Shown: in pieces, positions 27,351 to 38,253 of the stretch
How the letters are laid out: every line of letters begins with the position of its first letter
Position numbering within the stretch: position 1 is the first letter of the stretch
Origin: Xenorhabdus indica
GTDB taxonomy: Bacteria; Pseudomonadota; Gammaproteobacteria; Enterobacterales; Enterobacteriaceae
Direction: 5' to 3'
Assembly: GCF_014467235.1 (NCBI RefSeq)
Contig: NZ_NKHP01000009.1
Span: forward strand, 94,627-158,626
DNA length: 64,000 nt
Program-made: the position numbers and the translations under genes
Notes under the pieces: generated by a model
Database searches by the model: none
The model's input: the letters and a program-made list of their open reading frames with translations, nothing else
What the model was told of the DNA's origin: nothing

Positions 27351-29633
27351 ATGAAGGTATTGATAGCAAAAAACGAAGTGGGTACAAGGCATTATAGCTA
27401 CTATATCGAAAATGCAGTGCACCGCTTGGCAGATAAATTAATTGAACGGGACGTTGACGTTGTTATTGCAGACTCTTTTGATGACAGTTATACGATAATT
27501 GCAGCCAACGAGTCGTTTGATTGTTTAATGGTAAGTTGTGCATTGATGGATGATGACTTATTTCAGCAAATCCAAAAATTACTGAATAAACTGTTTGAGC
27601 GTCAAGAAAATGTACCGGTATTTCTATTAAGCGATCGGGAAAAAACGGTATTTTTATTGAATCATGAGATGTTGGAACAATTAGCCGAATTTGCCTGGAT
27701 ACTTGAAGATTCCTCAGATTTTATTGCCGGTAGGGCTATTGCAGCCATGCACCGTTATCGCCAACAATTATTACCGCCATTGATGTCAGCTTTGATGAAT
27801 TACAGAAAAGTCTATGAATATTCCTGGGCAGCGCCAGGGCATCAGGGTGGTGTTGGGTTTAATAAAACACCTGTTGGTCGCATTTATCATGATTACTACG
27901 GAGAGAATCTTTTTCGTACGGATATGGGAATTGAGCGATCTTCACTGGGGTCGCTGTTGGATCACAGTGGGGCGTTTGGCGAGAGTGAAAAAAACGCTGC
28001 CAGAGTATTTGGTGCAGACCATTCTTATTCTGTTGTTGTCGGTACATCAGGCTCTAACCGTACGATAATGCAAGCCTGTATGACAGAAGATGACATCGTT
28101 ATCATCGACCGTAATTGTCATAAATCCATTGAGCAGGGGCTTATTTTAACAGGGGCAAAGCCTGTCTATATGCTGCCGAGCCGTAACCGATATGGCATTA
28201 TTGGCCCCATTTATCCGCAGGAAATGGAGACGAAGACACTCCAGAGAAAACTGAAACAGAGCCCACTAACCAAAGATAAAGTGAAGCAAAAACCCGTTTA
28301 TTCCGTTGTGACGAATTGTACTTATGATGGTGTTTGTTATAACGCCAAACATGTACAAAACCTGCTGGATAAAAGTGTCGATAGAATACATTTCGATGAA
28401 GCATGGTATGGTTATGCCCGTTTTAATCCTATCTATCATGATCATTATGCCATGCGGGGTGATCCTAAAAAGCATAAAGGGCCAACTGTTTTTGCCACTC
28501 ATTCATCTCATAAGTTATTGAATGCCCTTTCGCAAGCTTCTTTCATTCATGTACGTGATGGCCGCAATCCGATTGATTTTTCAAGATTTAATCAAGCTTA
28601 TATGATGCATGCGACAACATCACCTTTGTATGCGATCTGTGCTTCAAATGACGTTGCTGTCTCAATGATGGATGGTAACAGTGGTTATTCTTTGACACAG
28701 GAAGTGATTGAGGAAGCGGTCGATTTTCGTCAGGCATTGGCGCACTTGTATCGGGATTTTGGTAAAAAGGGCGATTGGTTCTTTAAGCCCTGGAATCAGG
28801 AAAAAGTAACAGATCCTGCGACTGGTAAGAAAATTGCTTTTGCTGATGCCCCAAAAGAGTTACTGACCAAAGAACAAAGCTGCTGGACGATGGATCCGGG
28901 TGATAGTTGGCATGGGTTTGAGGATTTGCCCAATGACTGGAGTATGCTTGATCCTATCAAAGTCAGCATCCTGACACCGGGTATGGGAGATAATGGTAAG
29001 TTATTAAAACAGGGTGTACCAGCAGCGTTAGTGACGGCATGGTTAAGTCAACATGGTATTGTCCCGACGCGCACGACTGATTTTCAAATCATGTTCCTGT
29101 TCTCAATGGGAATTACCAAAGGGAAATGGGGGACTTTGCTGAATACCTTATTGTCTTTCAAACATCACTACGATGCGAATACACCTATGAGTAAAGTATT
29201 ACCTGACTTGGTGAACGAACATCAAGAAGTGTATGGCAAGTTAGGAGTAAAAGATTTAGGCGATAAAATGTTCGCTTACTTATATAAGAATAATCCGGGT
29301 GAAAAACTGAATCAGGCTTATGCTGCGTTACCTGAAGTTGATATGACACCACGAACGGCTTATCAGGCGATTGTGACCAATAATGTGGAATTGGTGGCAC
29401 TCGATAAACTTCCTCACCGCATTGCGGCGAACTCAATTATTCCTTATCCACCCGGCATTCCCATGTTGATGTCAGGGGAAAACTTCGGTGACAAAAACAG
29501 CCCGCAAATTGGTTACTTGCATGCGTTGCAAAAATGGGATCGTGAATTCCCTGGCTTTGAGCATGAAACAGAAGGAACGGAGATTATTGATGGTATTTAT
29601 CATGTCATGTGTATTAAGCGTAAGGGAAAATAA
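27351..29633 (+). CDS. adiA: Biodegradative (acid-induced) arginine decarboxylase
   Basis: A 760-residue PLP enzyme that converts arginine to agmatine and consumes a proton, giving acid resistance with AdiC. The N-terminal wing domain, the central PLP fold ('YSWAAPGHQGGVGFNKTP', 'GTSGSNRTIMQACM', 'HFDEAWYGYARFNPIY') and the PLP-binding lysine in 'ATHSSHKLLNAL' are all present. Length equals E. coli AdiA (about 755). GGAAAA precedes the ATG. adiC begins four bases after the stop. The E. coli regulator gene adiY is not between them. Confidence 0.97.
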   Translation: MKVLIAKNEVGTRHYSYYIENAVHRLADKLIERDVDVVIADSFDDSYTIIAANESFDCLMVSCALMDDDLFQQIQKLLNKLFERQENVPVFLLSDREKTVFLLNHEMLEQLAEFAWILEDSSDFIAGRAIAAMHRYRQQLLPPLMSALMNYRKVYEYSWAAPGHQGGVGFNKTPVGRIYHDYYGENLFRTDMGIERSSLGSLLDHSGAFGESEKNAARVFGADHSYSVVVGTSGSNRTIMQACMTEDDIVIIDRNCHKSIEQGLILTGAKPVYMLPSRNRYGIIGPIYPQEMETKTLQRKLKQSPLTKDKVKQKPVYSVVTNCTYDGVCYNAKHVQNLLDKSVDRIHFDEAWYGYARFNPIYHDHYAMRGDPKKHKGPTVFATHSSHKLLNALSQASFIHVRDGRNPIDFSRFNQAYMMHATTSPLYAICASNDVAVSMMDGNSGYSLTQEVIEEAVDFRQALAHLYRDFGKKGDWFFKPWNQEKVTDPATGKKIAFADAPKELLTKEQSCWTMDPGDSWHGFEDLPNDWSMLDPIKVSILTPGMGDNGKLLKQGVPAALVTAWLSQHGIVPTRTTDFQIMFLFSMGITKGKWGTLLNTLLSFKHHYDANTPMSKVLPDLVNEHQEVYGKLGVKDLGDKMFAYLYKNNPGEKLNQAYAALPEVDMTPRTAYQAIVTNNVELVALDKLPHRIAANSIIPYPPGIPMLMSGENFGDKNSPQIGYLHALQKWDREFPGFEHETEGTEIIDGIYHVMCIKRKGK

Positions 29634-29636
29634 ACT

Positions 29637-30965
29637 ATGGCTACGATTGCAGACACCAAAAAAGTGGGTTTAATCCCCGTTACGCTGATGGTAGCGGGGA
29701 ACATCATGGGATCGGGAGTTTTCCTGCTACCGGCGAGCTTGGCAGCGACGGGAGGGATTGCTATCCTGGGATGGCTGGTAACCATCATTGGTGCGGTCGG
29801 GCTATCTATGGTATATGCCAAGATGTCTTCATTGGATGATAGCCCAGGTGGTTCTTATGCCTATGCCAGACGGGCTTTTGGGCCATTTTTAGGTTATCAG
29901 ACCAACGTACTTTACTGGCTGGCCTGTTGGATTGGGAATATTGCTATGGTCGTGATTGGGGTAGGTTACATCAGTTATTTTTTCCCTATCCTAAAAGATC
30001 CAATCATTTCTACATTCACCTGTATAGCGATACTGTGGATTTTTGTGTTTTTGAATATTATCGGCCCGCATGTCATAACCAGAGTACAGGCCGTGGCTAC
30101 AACACTCGCCCTGATCCCGATTGTCGCAGTTGCTGTATTTGGCTGGTTCTGGTTTAGTGGCTCAACCTACATGAATGCCTGGAATGTCAGTGGATTAGAT
30201 ACTATTAGTGCCATTCAAAGCACCTTAAACGTGACATTATGGTCTTTTATTGGTGTTGAAAGTGCCTCAGTTGCCGCGGGAGTCGTCAAAAATCCAAAGC
30301 GGAACGTGCCGATTGCGACTATCGGCGGTGTATTGATTGCTGCTGTGTGTTATGTGTTGTCCAGCAGTGTCATTATGGGGATGATCCCCAACGCAACATT
30401 AGTCGTTTCATCTTCTCCGTTTGGTGATGCGGCACGTCTGGCACTGGGCGATACTGCCGGTGCAATAGTCGCATTTTGTGCAGCAGCCGGATGTTTAGGA
30501 TCATTAGGCGGTTGGACATTGCTTGCCGGGCAGACAGCAAAAGCTGCGGCAGATGATGGTTTATTCCCTAAAATTTTTGCCAAAGTGAACAAGGCCGGAA
30601 CGCCTGTGGATGGATTATTAATTTTGGGTGTTTTGATGACGATTGTGCAGTTCAGTAGCATCTCTCCTGATGCGGCGAAAGAATTCAGCCTGGTTTCATC
30701 CGTATCAGTGATTTTTACCCTAATACCTTATTTGTACACTTGTGCGGCCTTGCTGCTGCTTGGTCATGGTCACTTTGGACAGGAAAAAACGCGTTATATT
30801 GTGATCACCTTCATTGCCTTTATTTATTGCATTTGGGCCGTATTGGGGACAGGTGCAAAAGAAGTAGTTTGGACGCTGGTGGTAATGATGGTTATAACAG
30901 CCATGTATACCTTTAACTACAACGCAAAGCATCCAGCTCCATTCCCGTTAGAAAAAAAAGATTAA
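29637..30965 (+). CDS. adiC: Arginine/agmatine antiporter
   Basis: A 442-residue, 12-helix APC-family exchanger that imports arginine and exports agmatine. The substrate loop in helix 1 is '[18 protein letters not shown]' and the helix 6 segment is '[20 protein letters not shown]', both closely matching AdiC. It follows adiA by three bases, so decarboxylase and transporter are made together. A strong terminator follows. Confidence 0.96.
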   Translation: MATIADTKKVGLIPVTLMVAGNIMGSGVFLLPASLAATGGIAILGWLVTIIGAVGLSMVYAKMSSLDDSPGGSYAYARRAFGPFLGYQTNVLYWLACWIGNIAMVVIGVGYISYFFPILKDPIISTFTCIAILWIFVFLNIIGPHVITRVQAVATTLALIPIVAVAVFGWFWFSGSTYMNAWNVSGLDTISAIQSTLNVTLWSFIGVESASVAAGVVKNPKRNVPIATIGGVLIAAVCYVLSSSVIMGMIPNATLVVSSSPFGDAARLALGDTAGAIVAFCAAAGCLGSLGGWTLLAGQTAKAAADDGLFPKIFAKVNKAGTPVDGLLILGVLMTIVQFSSISPDAAKEFSLVSSVSVIFTLIPYLYTCAALLLLGHGHFGQEKTRYIVITFIAFIYCIWAVLGTGAKEVVWTLVVMMVITAMYTFNYNAKHPAPFPLEKKD

Positions 30966-30988
30966 TGCGATCTTTATCTTATTATAAT

Positions 30989-31011
30989 GCGCTGATATTC
31001 AGCGCTTTTTT
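30989..31011 (+). terminator. Rho-independent terminator of adiAC
   Basis: GCGCTGA and TCAGCGC form a perfect 7-bp stem around TAT, directly followed by six T. It lies 24 bp past the adiC stop. Confidence 0.92.
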
Positions 31012-31283
31012 ATGTTAATTTTTGCGATTGAACCAATTTTTCAATACATCACAGATTAAAATTTGTGTACCAGACTTTTTTGATGTGCCGCCATAATCTC
31101 CCAATGTTTTTAATTTAAAACAAATTGTTATGCTTGTGATTTTGTCAGGTTAAACCCCTGTTTATTGGTTTGGATAAGCGCTAAGATGTTGAGTTGTTAG
31201 ACAACTCACAGTAAGTTATTCTGGAGCTTAATATACTTGGAGAATCAGTTAATTTTAGGTAGTTAAATAATAGGAGCGTGCAT

Positions 31284-31712
31284 ATGTACAGAACTATTTT
31301 ATTACCAGTAGATATCTCTGAAGATGAACTGACAAGCAAGGCTGTTCACTGCGCGCTTAACATTGCCAGAGAAACAGGTGCTAAGTTGCATATTTTACAT
31401 GTATTACCTATTTCATCCGCGATTATTAATGCTTATGCATTAGGGTACATGGAAATTAAAGACAAAGCGACGATTAAGGCTGAAGAAGATTTGAGTAAGT
31501 TGGCTGCTTCCATTGATTTGCCGAATGATCGTATCAGTTATTCAATTGCTTTTGGCTCACCGAGAGACGAAATCACCTCTACAGCAGATGAAATCGAAGC
31601 TGATCTGATAGTGATTGGCTCAAGGCGGCCGAATATTACTACCCATTTATTAGGTTCTAACTCTGCGGCAGTTGTCAGATATGCGAAAACATCTGTATTG
31701 GTTGTGAGATAG
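31284..31712 (+). CDS. UspF-like universal stress protein
   Basis: A 142-residue UspA-domain protein. The ATP-binding signature 'GSRRPNITTHLLGSNSAAVV' follows 'ADLIVIG'. AGGAG lies seven bases before the ATG at 31284, so the upstream GTG at 31278 is less likely. It belongs to the UspF/UspG class, small nucleotide-binding stress proteins. A paralogue follows 155 bp downstream. The intervening DNA has a weak hairpin and T-run near 31720-31745. Confidence 0.92.
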   Translation: MYRTILLPVDISEDELTSKAVHCALNIARETGAKLHILHVLPISSAIINAYALGYMEIKDKATIKAEEDLSKLAASIDLPNDRISYSIAFGSPRDEITSTADEIEADLIVIGSRRPNITTHLLGSNSAAVVRYAKTSVLVVR

Positions 31713-31867
31713 TTATTCGCATTGATAATTATTATCGGTTTTTGTTGTGGTTTTATTGATGGTTAAAACGTAATGGTTAGCGGCTATACCCTATCTATTT
31801 CAATAGATTGCTGATAAAGCGTAATTTGAGAGACAATGGGTATATATTCGATTACAGGGGAGTAAAT

Positions 31868-32305
31868 ATGTATAAAATGATTTTAGTTCCAATAGATATT
31901 GCTGAAGATCATCTGACTGACAATGCGCTTAAGCATGCGGAATTTTTGGCAAAAATCTCTGATGCAAAAGTGCATCTTTTTCACTCAGTTCCTGATATTT
32001 CGAGATTTTCTGTAAGCTATAGCTATCATTATGATTTACTGAGCGCCTTTGCGAAAAAAGCCATTGCAAATTCCGAAGAGGAACTCAAAAAAGTGGTAGA
32101 AAAAATCAATTTGCCGAAGGATAGAGTTTCGTACTCTGTTGCCTTTGGTTCTCCACGTGACAAAGTGCTTTCTACTGCCCGTGAGATTGATGCCGACCTG
32201 ATTGTCGTCGGTTCGCGAAGACCTGATATCTCAACCCACCTGCTGGGTTCGAATGCATCGGGTATCGTAGGGTATGCAAATATTTCTGTATTAGTCGTTC
32301 GCTAA
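31868..32305 (+). CDS. UspF-like universal stress protein, second copy
   Basis: A 145-residue UspA-domain protein with 'DADLIVVGSRRPDISTHLLG' and 'YANISVLVVR' at the end, clearly a tandem duplicate of the preceding gene. The frame is open from 31808, but the ATG at 31868 has GGGGAG seven bases upstream and restores the family start ('MYKMILVPIDIAED'). The separate upstream region suggests its own promoter. Confidence 0.92.
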   Translation: MYKMILVPIDIAEDHLTDNALKHAEFLAKISDAKVHLFHSVPDISRFSVSYSYHYDLLSAFAKKAIANSEEELKKVVEKINLPKDRVSYSVAFGSPRDKVLSTAREIDADLIVVGSRRPDISTHLLGSNASGIVGYANISVLVVR

Positions 32306-32452
32306 CCTAACCTATTTTGGTATTAGCGGATATTAAAATACTATATACCCAGCAGAATTTTTATCTGTTGGGTGATTACTCTAGTAATTTTCAAAGATCA
32401 TCATCATTAACGGGGCTGTAACCACTATTTTCTTTTTTATGGAGGATATATT

Positions 32453-32842
32453 TTGTCTTATTCTAATATAGTGATAAATTCTTTAAAACGTATACTTGAA
32501 AATAATGATGTTAATAATTCAACCATTGAGGAATATTTTCCCAAGAATTATGTTCAAGTAGTAAATGGTAATGAACTTAATTTTAATGATTTTATTTCTC
32601 ACATAAATTTATTAAAAGAAACTTTGATAAGTACGAAGGTCAATATTTTATCCATTGCGGAAAAAGAAAATAATGTCCATACACACCATATAGTAAAAGC
32701 AATAAAAAAGGATGGTGAACATGTTGAATTTGAAGTATTTGCCAGATTCTTGATTAACGAAAGCAAAATAATACGTTGCTATGAGTTAAACAGAAAAATT
32801 AGCGGCAGTGAACAGGATGATGATTTAGGATCTAGGAAATAG
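32453..32842 (+). CDS. NTF2/SnoaL-like protein
   Basis: A 129-residue protein beginning with TTG seven bases after a strong GGAGG. The layout 'IEEYFPKNYVQVVNGNELNF' then 'VNILSIAEKENNVHTHHIVK' and 'VEFEVFARFLINESKIIRCY' fits the SnoaL-like NTF2 fold, a cone-shaped small-molecule pocket used by isomerases, hydrolases and binding proteins. No catalytic residue can be assigned. AT-rich codon use resembles the invasin island that follows. The C-terminal tail is acidic. Confidence 0.75.
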   Translation: MSYSNIVINSLKRILENNDVNNSTIEEYFPKNYVQVVNGNELNFNDFISHINLLKETLISTKVNILSIAEKENNVHTHHIVKAIKKDGEHVEFEVFARFLINESKIIRCYELNRKISGSEQDDDLGSRK

Positions 32843-32988
32843 TGTTATTTATTATACTCTCAATGATCCATGGCATATATAACATTCTCATGTGGTATTC
32901 AATGGCTAACAGTAACTGATATGGTTTTAAACTGATTGAGTGGTTCGCAGGTTCTGGTAGATTATTTTAATTGAAATACCTTATTGTA

Positions 32989-33027
32989 GGCATAGCAATG
33001 ATAACAGAAGAGTTTCTTTGCTATGCC
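32989..33027 (+). terminator. Stem-loop with short T-run
   Basis: GGCATAGCAA (32989-32998) and TTGCTATGCC (33018-33027) are exact reverse complements, followed by TTTT. It lies in the 330-bp gap between convergent genes. Apart from this stem nothing is seen there. Confidence 0.6.
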
Positions 33028-33172
33028 TTTTGACACTTTATGATTTGTGGTAATAGATAATAAATATCAATTTTATCCATGCCTTACCGCTAAAATCTTA
33101 ATACTATATTATAACAGATAACCATTTGATATATAAGAAAAAATATGCTTATAATTAATTAACTTCAAACAA

Positions 33173-34810
33173 TTATTTTTCATAACTATCTGTATCAATC
33201 ATACTTTTCCAGTAATGGCTATACGTTTTTTCTTGAGTAGATGGGTCAATTGTATAATATTCAAAATAAATAACACCTGGAGCACCATTGTTAGGATCAG
33301 ATTTAATCTCATTAAATTCGGGATATTTAAACTTTACAATGATAGAGGAAGTTTTTCCTTTTATTTTATCAGGTTCATTAGAAACTATGAATTTTAATGT
33401 TTGATTAAAATTTTTATTGTTCGATTTAACATATAATCTTAAATAAACATTTTCCCCCCAAATAGGATAAGAAGGATCATTATCGTCATTAGTCCCCAAA
33501 ATTTTTACATACAATTCATATCCACTGACAGGATAGTTAGATATCTTCTCTAAATTCACGTTTTCATTATTTAGAATGATATATTGCTCTGAATTTTCAA
33601 GTTTGGGATCATTATTAATATCCGCAAAACTTGAAAATATAGTAGGTATATTGTACGTCCTCTTCACATCCTTATTAGGCGCATTAATTTCATTACCTAT
33701 ATATCTGACAGTTCTCTTACCAGAATACTGACTTATTCCATTCATAGGAGCAATCACATAGTAAAATTCTGAATTTTTTTTAAATGGAAAAATATCTCTT
33801 GGCATTCTAAAAATGTAATTATTTTCACCTGGATTAGAAGCATCGGAAATTTTTTTTACAGGTAAAACTAACCCTTCAGGATCTAATGAACCATCCGGTT
33901 TGCTCTTAGTAAAGAATAACACACTATCTGTTATTGATGAATTAGTATAAGAGCTGATTTGAACCTCAAATAATTTCCTGCCATTTCCGCTTAATACTTC
34001 TCCAGAAAGTTCAAAAATATATGGTTCATCGAGTAAATATTCTTCTTTTATAGGTGAAGATGTAATGATATATATATTACCAGAATAATATTGATATCCA
34101 ACTCCTTCCATTTTACTGATAAGCTCCAAAATAACAGGCTTGTTTCGCATTGCATAAACTCTAAACCTAATTCTTCCCTCGTTATCACTAGTAACTGTTA
34201 CCTCAATTTTATCATCATGAATAAATGGTATTATACGTTGAGGTATCTGTGTTGAGTCTCTAGGATCAGTAGTAATAATGACTTTTTTTTCTATATGATC
34301 TTTAATTTCAGAAAAAATCTGAATAGGGGTATTTCTCAATAACTGACCACGAGTATCAAATAATCTGGTATAATATTTAACATAATGATCACTATTATTA
34401 GACAATTGATTATGCCCACTTGGTGTTATACATATTTTTTTGTCTTTATACAATTGGATAGTATGTTTAATTAAATTCTTTGCATAATATTTTACTACTC
34501 TTTCAATGCCTGAAAGAGTAAAGGAAATTTCATCACCTGGACTTAATAAGTCAATACCTCCAACAATACAATAAGCTACCATTTTGGCTGATTTTTTATC
34601 TTTTGACAAACTAAAACTACGAATATTTTCTATATGTTCAAATCCTTTCTGATTTTCTATTTCTATATTTAATGAGTCTGGAATTTTATTCTTTGAACTA
34701 ATTAAAATTTCAAGGTAAAATTTCTGACCAATAACAACATCAGCTCCATTTTTTACAGATAAAATTAAATCAATACTATCATCAAATATTAATTTTTCTG
34801 CTTTAAACAT
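33173..34810 (-). CDS. Ig-like multidomain protein A
   Basis: A 545-residue protein with no signal peptide and no membrane segment. Three regions are visible. The N-terminal beta domain is 'GADVVIGQKFYLEILISS', equivalent to the start of the 571-aa neighbour. A Big-1-like domain ends near 'TSDNEGRIRFRVYAMRNKP'. The C-terminal region has 'FYYVIAPMNGISQYSG' and 'LYVKILGTNDDNDPSYP'. The same order occurs in the gene at 36538. Low GC and AT-rich spacing mark it as part of the invasin island. Probably an adhesin-type or structural protein. Export route and function are unknown. Confidence 0.7.
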   Translation of the reverse strand: MFKAEKLIFDDSIDLILSVKNGADVVIGQKFYLEILISSKNKIPDSLNIEIENQKGFEHIENIRSFSLSKDKKSAKMVAYCIVGGIDLLSPGDEISFTLSGIERVVKYYAKNLIKHTIQLYKDKKICITPSGHNQLSNNSDHYVKYYTRLFDTRGQLLRNTPIQIFSEIKDHIEKKVIITTDPRDSTQIPQRIIPFIHDDKIEVTVTSDNEGRIRFRVYAMRNKPVILELISKMEGVGYQYYSGNIYIITSSPIKEEYLLDEPYIFELSGEVLSGNGRKLFEVQISSYTNSSITDSVLFFTKSKPDGSLDPEGLVLPVKKISDASNPGENNYIFRMPRDIFPFKKNSEFYYVIAPMNGISQYSGKRTVRYIGNEINAPNKDVKRTYNIPTIFSSFADINNDPKLENSEQYIILNNENVNLEKISNYPVSGYELYVKILGTNDDNDPSYPIWGENVYLRLYVKSNNKNFNQTLKFIVSNEPDKIKGKTSSIIVKFKYPEFNEIKSDPNNGAPGVIYFEYYTIDPSTQEKTYSHYWKSMIDTDSYEK

Positions 34811-34929
34811 ATTTCACCTCATATAAATCATATATAAATCGCCTTTATGAAATATAATTTTTTATATTAAAGTTAATAATGATAAATCATGACCTATCAA
34901 TAAAGGATATTTCACTAATAAAAACCATT

Positions 34930-36210
34930 CTACCATATACCAGACCAAGTTTTTTCATCTGGACAATTATCATTATCTGGATGAGCATCTCCTCCAGGAA
35001 GGATTGTATTAATTTGTGATTCCCATATTTTCCCGTAGTAAATGTCTCCATAATAATTGACTTTATAATCTAAATAAATTTGTCCACTAAAAATATGTCC
35101 AACATATTTAAAGGGAATGCCGAAAGTTATTTTATTATCACCAAAAATTCCTTTTTGAAGTTCCATTATCTTTTTTGCCGACTGATAATTTTGTGAAATT
35201 TGATACCTAACCGAGTTAATATATAAATATAATGTTACTTCAGCACCTACGGGAACTTTTGTTTTATCTGTAGGATCATTTGTTCCTTCTATCAGAATGA
35301 ACAATCCCTCATGATGTTCATTATTACAACGATTTTTCACATCAACTTCATGTATCCTACTATTTATACTATTTACAAGAAGATTAGCACTAGAAACACC
35401 ATAACTATTGTAAACTTTACATGCACTATATGTTCTTTCCAAATCGTCTAATGGTTTATTTTTCCCTCCCCCTCTATAATATATGGTTAATTCATCTGAA
35501 GATCTAGAATTACCTAAATGATCAACAATAGTATAAAAAAAACTAACTTTTTTATTATTAGGGAAAATATTATATGGCAATGACTTATAACTATTACCTA
35601 AATCATCTAGGTTATCTACGGAAATTGATTGATAAGTATATGTATTATCAACAAAAAACAGAATGGTATCATGAACTTTAGCGTCAAAATAAGAAGGAAT
35701 GAGCATATTAAAATAACTTGTTTCAGGATCCCCTTGAAAATATTCGCCATTTCCTTCAATATCAATAGGTGGAAGCTCATGATCTACTTTATTATTATCA
35801 ATTATAAATATCTTGTTTTTTGATATCACGTGTCCCGTTAACCCTGGTACACAAGATTCAACTTGAAACACTAATGATGTTAATTTTTTAGGGTAAATAT
35901 AAAAAATCAATTGCCCGTTATCATCTGAGTCAATAAAGAAACCGCGAGACTTAGTGTCAATATTTTGTATTTTCAAAGGAGTTTTTTTATCAGCAGAATA
36001 AAGGTTAACATCATCAAAATTAGTATATTTTGTTTCTAAAATAGCAACAGAAATATTAGGTAATGTGATACCTTCCTTATCTCTAATCAATGCTATTGCT
36101 CTAATATATTTACTTTCTGATAATGAATTATCTCTATCTGGCACTTGCATAAATTCCTTTTCAAAAAACATCGATATCGTGTTTTCATCTATTGATATAT
36201 TTCTTTTCAT
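34930..36210 (-). CDS. Ig-like multidomain protein B
   Basis: A 426-residue relative of the flanking proteins. It lacks their first domain and starts at the Big-1-like domain ('RAIALIRDKEGITLPNISVA', 'IDSDDNGQLIFYIYPKKL'). It continues with 'FFYTIVDHLGNSRSSDELTI' and 'LFILIEGTNDPTDKTKVPVG'. It ends in 'GDAHPDNDNCPDEKTWSGIW', an acidic tail similar to the end of protein C. No signal peptide is visible. It is 119 bp from protein A and 327 bp from protein C, so each may have its own promoter. Confidence 0.7.
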   Translation of the reverse strand: MKRNISIDENTISMFFEKEFMQVPDRDNSLSESKYIRAIALIRDKEGITLPNISVAILETKYTNFDDVNLYSADKKTPLKIQNIDTKSRGFFIDSDDNGQLIFYIYPKKLTSLVFQVESCVPGLTGHVISKNKIFIIDNNKVDHELPPIDIEGNGEYFQGDPETSYFNMLIPSYFDAKVHDTILFFVDNTYTYQSISVDNLDDLGNSYKSLPYNIFPNNKKVSFFYTIVDHLGNSRSSDELTIYYRGGGKNKPLDDLERTYSACKVYNSYGVSSANLLVNSINSRIHEVDVKNRCNNEHHEGLFILIEGTNDPTDKTKVPVGAEVTLYLYINSVRYQISQNYQSAKKIMELQKGIFGDNKITFGIPFKYVGHIFSGQIYLDYKVNYYGDIYYGKIWESQINTILPGGDAHPDNDNCPDEKTWSGIW

Positions 36211-36537
36211 TTTATAGCCTCTCTTAATATCAATATTAGTTTAACTACTTGATAAGAAGTCTCAATTATAATGAATTAAAAATCATATTGTAATATAGAG
36301 TAATAAAATATGAATAACTATATTTTATTAAATTATCTTGTAGGTATAAAAATTAACCGATTATATTTATGGATATCTAGATGTGTATTAATTTATGTCT
36401 ATTACAAGGAAATGATTTAATATATTCATAATACATTAAACATATTCAAATTCAACTTAAATTAACCACATGTAAAAAATAAACCATTATTTCCTTGTAA
36501 TGAGTTTGCTTTGAACTTCATCACTGATAGTCGTCTG

Positions 36538-38253
36538 TTAATTTCGCTGTTCTGTCGGCAAAGGAGGGCAACCATCATTATCATCTTCTGCTTGTTCTGG
36601 ATATACTGTATCAATATTAGCTCGCCACACTTTACTGTATGTCTTAGTACCAGAAGCATCTTCAGTATAATAATCAAAATATAGTGAACCCGTTCCTCCC
36701 AAATGAGGCCCTGCTACACGGTTGAGATCGCAATAAGGTATAGAAACCATAATGTGTGATGTCGGTTGCCCTTGATCAACTTGAGATGGTAACGTAAAAG
36801 GATATTTTTGCTGATTTTTCCGGGAAGTAGGTGAAGTAATATACAAATTAACATGCCCTGATGATCCAAGTTTTGGTAATTTAGTATTATTTGAATCATT
36901 GGTTCCGAATACGGTCACATATAAACCGGTTACACCCTCTCCACTCCCATCACCAATATATTGTTTTTGTTGGTTGATGGTAGTTATTATGATGTCATCC
37001 CCATCAACTAATTCATCTGCGTTATCAGTATAGACATTAATATTAGCATTCGCGTAACTGGAAAAAACTTTTGCCTCATCGTAAACTCGGGAAATATTTT
37101 CAAGCGGAGAAGATTCCGAGTTTCCAACATAAGTTAAACCCGCCATATCAGAATACTGTAGTTCACCTTTCATTGGTGCAATAACATAATATATAGACTC
37201 GTCTCGATTAAGCATTAAATCATCATAAGGGAATGAAAAACGATAACTATCCAGATTAGTTATGCTCTTAAGTTTACGTATTTTACCTAACTGTTTAACT
37301 TGATGTGTCTCCATGTCTTTAATAAAGAAGATAATATTATCAGTATCTTGGTAGTTAGGATAGGATTGAATCTCAACATGAAATTTGTTTGAACCTCCTA
37401 AATCTTGTGTAAGCACTCCACCTTCACCGGCTTCTAAGATATTAGGATAAGCCATTGTTGGCAGATAGCGAGTTAAATTGACAACATAAATAGTACTTGC
37501 AGTTCGGGGTGAAATAGGACCTACAACTTCGGCATCTAAATCAAGCCGTACTGGTTGATGCTGTTTAGGGTATACCCGAAAACTAATTTTTCCTTTGTCA
37601 TCGCTTTTAATGTAAAAAGCCCCTTTACCATAAATCATTTGGGGTGTGATAAGTTTAGGGGCCTGTTCGTCTGTGGCAAGGGAAACTCGTCCTAATCTTT
37701 CTAAAGTATCCGTTGATACCAAAATTTCCAGATTTTTGATTGCTGCACCCTTTATATCGTTGAGTGTGGTTGAAAGTGTAATATATTGACTCCTGGCAGA
37801 ACTAATACTGTTTTCCTGAACTGGAGTCGGAATATATTTTTCTTCGGGGCTAAATTCAATAAAGCGACCATTCAGTTGTTTAACATTATAACTAACTGAT
37901 TGTGGCTGAGCTTCGGGCAAAGCAACACCAACTGCGATAGGTGCTATTGTATAAGTAGCAGTCTTTCCTTGTGTTAAGCTCTCATCAATTTGTAGTTTAA
38001 CTGTCACACTGCCAGAATATTGATCTATAGTATTCCACTTAGATTGATCAATTAACGATACAGTATGATTAGTATCTTCTATAATCTTTACATTGATTGT
38101 ATCAGGAAGTACAGAAGCCGATGTTAACGTTATAGTCACAGAAAGGAATTGCCCAGGAAGCACATCTGAACCACTAGCTATTGATGGAACGATAACCAGA
38201 TCAGGTTTCTTCTTTTGTAATAATTCATTTTCAATATTCATATATAACTCCAA
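36538..38253 (-). CDS. Ig-like multidomain protein C
   Basis: A 571-residue protein and the fullest member of this local family. The N-terminal beta domain is 'SGSDVLPGQFLSVTITLTSA'. A Big-1-like domain carries 'YITLSTTLNDIKGAAIKNLE' and 'IKSDDKGKISFRVYPKQHQP'. A third domain has 'IIFFIKDMETHQVKQ' and 'IYYVIAPMKGELQYSDMAGL'. The last domain has 'LYVTVFGTNDSNNTKLPKLG' and ends with 'EQAEDDNDGCPPLPTEQRN'. The N-terminus is charged and lacks a signal peptide. The start could be residue 5 (Met). It lies next to the invasin gene on the same strand. Confidence 0.7.
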   Translation of the reverse strand: MELYMNIENELLQKKKPDLVIVPSIASGSDVLPGQFLSVTITLTSASVLPDTINVKIIEDTNHTVSLIDQSKWNTIDQYSGSVTVKLQIDESLTQGKTATYTIAPIAVGVALPEAQPQSVSYNVKQLNGRFIEFSPEEKYIPTPVQENSISSARSQYITLSTTLNDIKGAAIKNLEILVSTDTLERLGRVSLATDEQAPKLITPQMIYGKGAFYIKSDDKGKISFRVYPKQHQPVRLDLDAEVVGPISPRTASTIYVVNLTRYLPTMAYPNILEAGEGGVLTQDLGGSNKFHVEIQSYPNYQDTDNIIFFIKDMETHQVKQLGKIRKLKSITNLDSYRFSFPYDDLMLNRDESIYYVIAPMKGELQYSDMAGLTYVGNSESSPLENISRVYDEAKVFSSYANANINVYTDNADELVDGDDIIITTINQQKQYIGDGSGEGVTGLYVTVFGTNDSNNTKLPKLGSSGHVNLYITSPTSRKNQQKYPFTLPSQVDQGQPTSHIMVSIPYCDLNRVAGPHLGGTGSLYFDYYTEDASGTKTYSKVWRANIDTVYPEQAEDDNDGCPPLPTEQRN

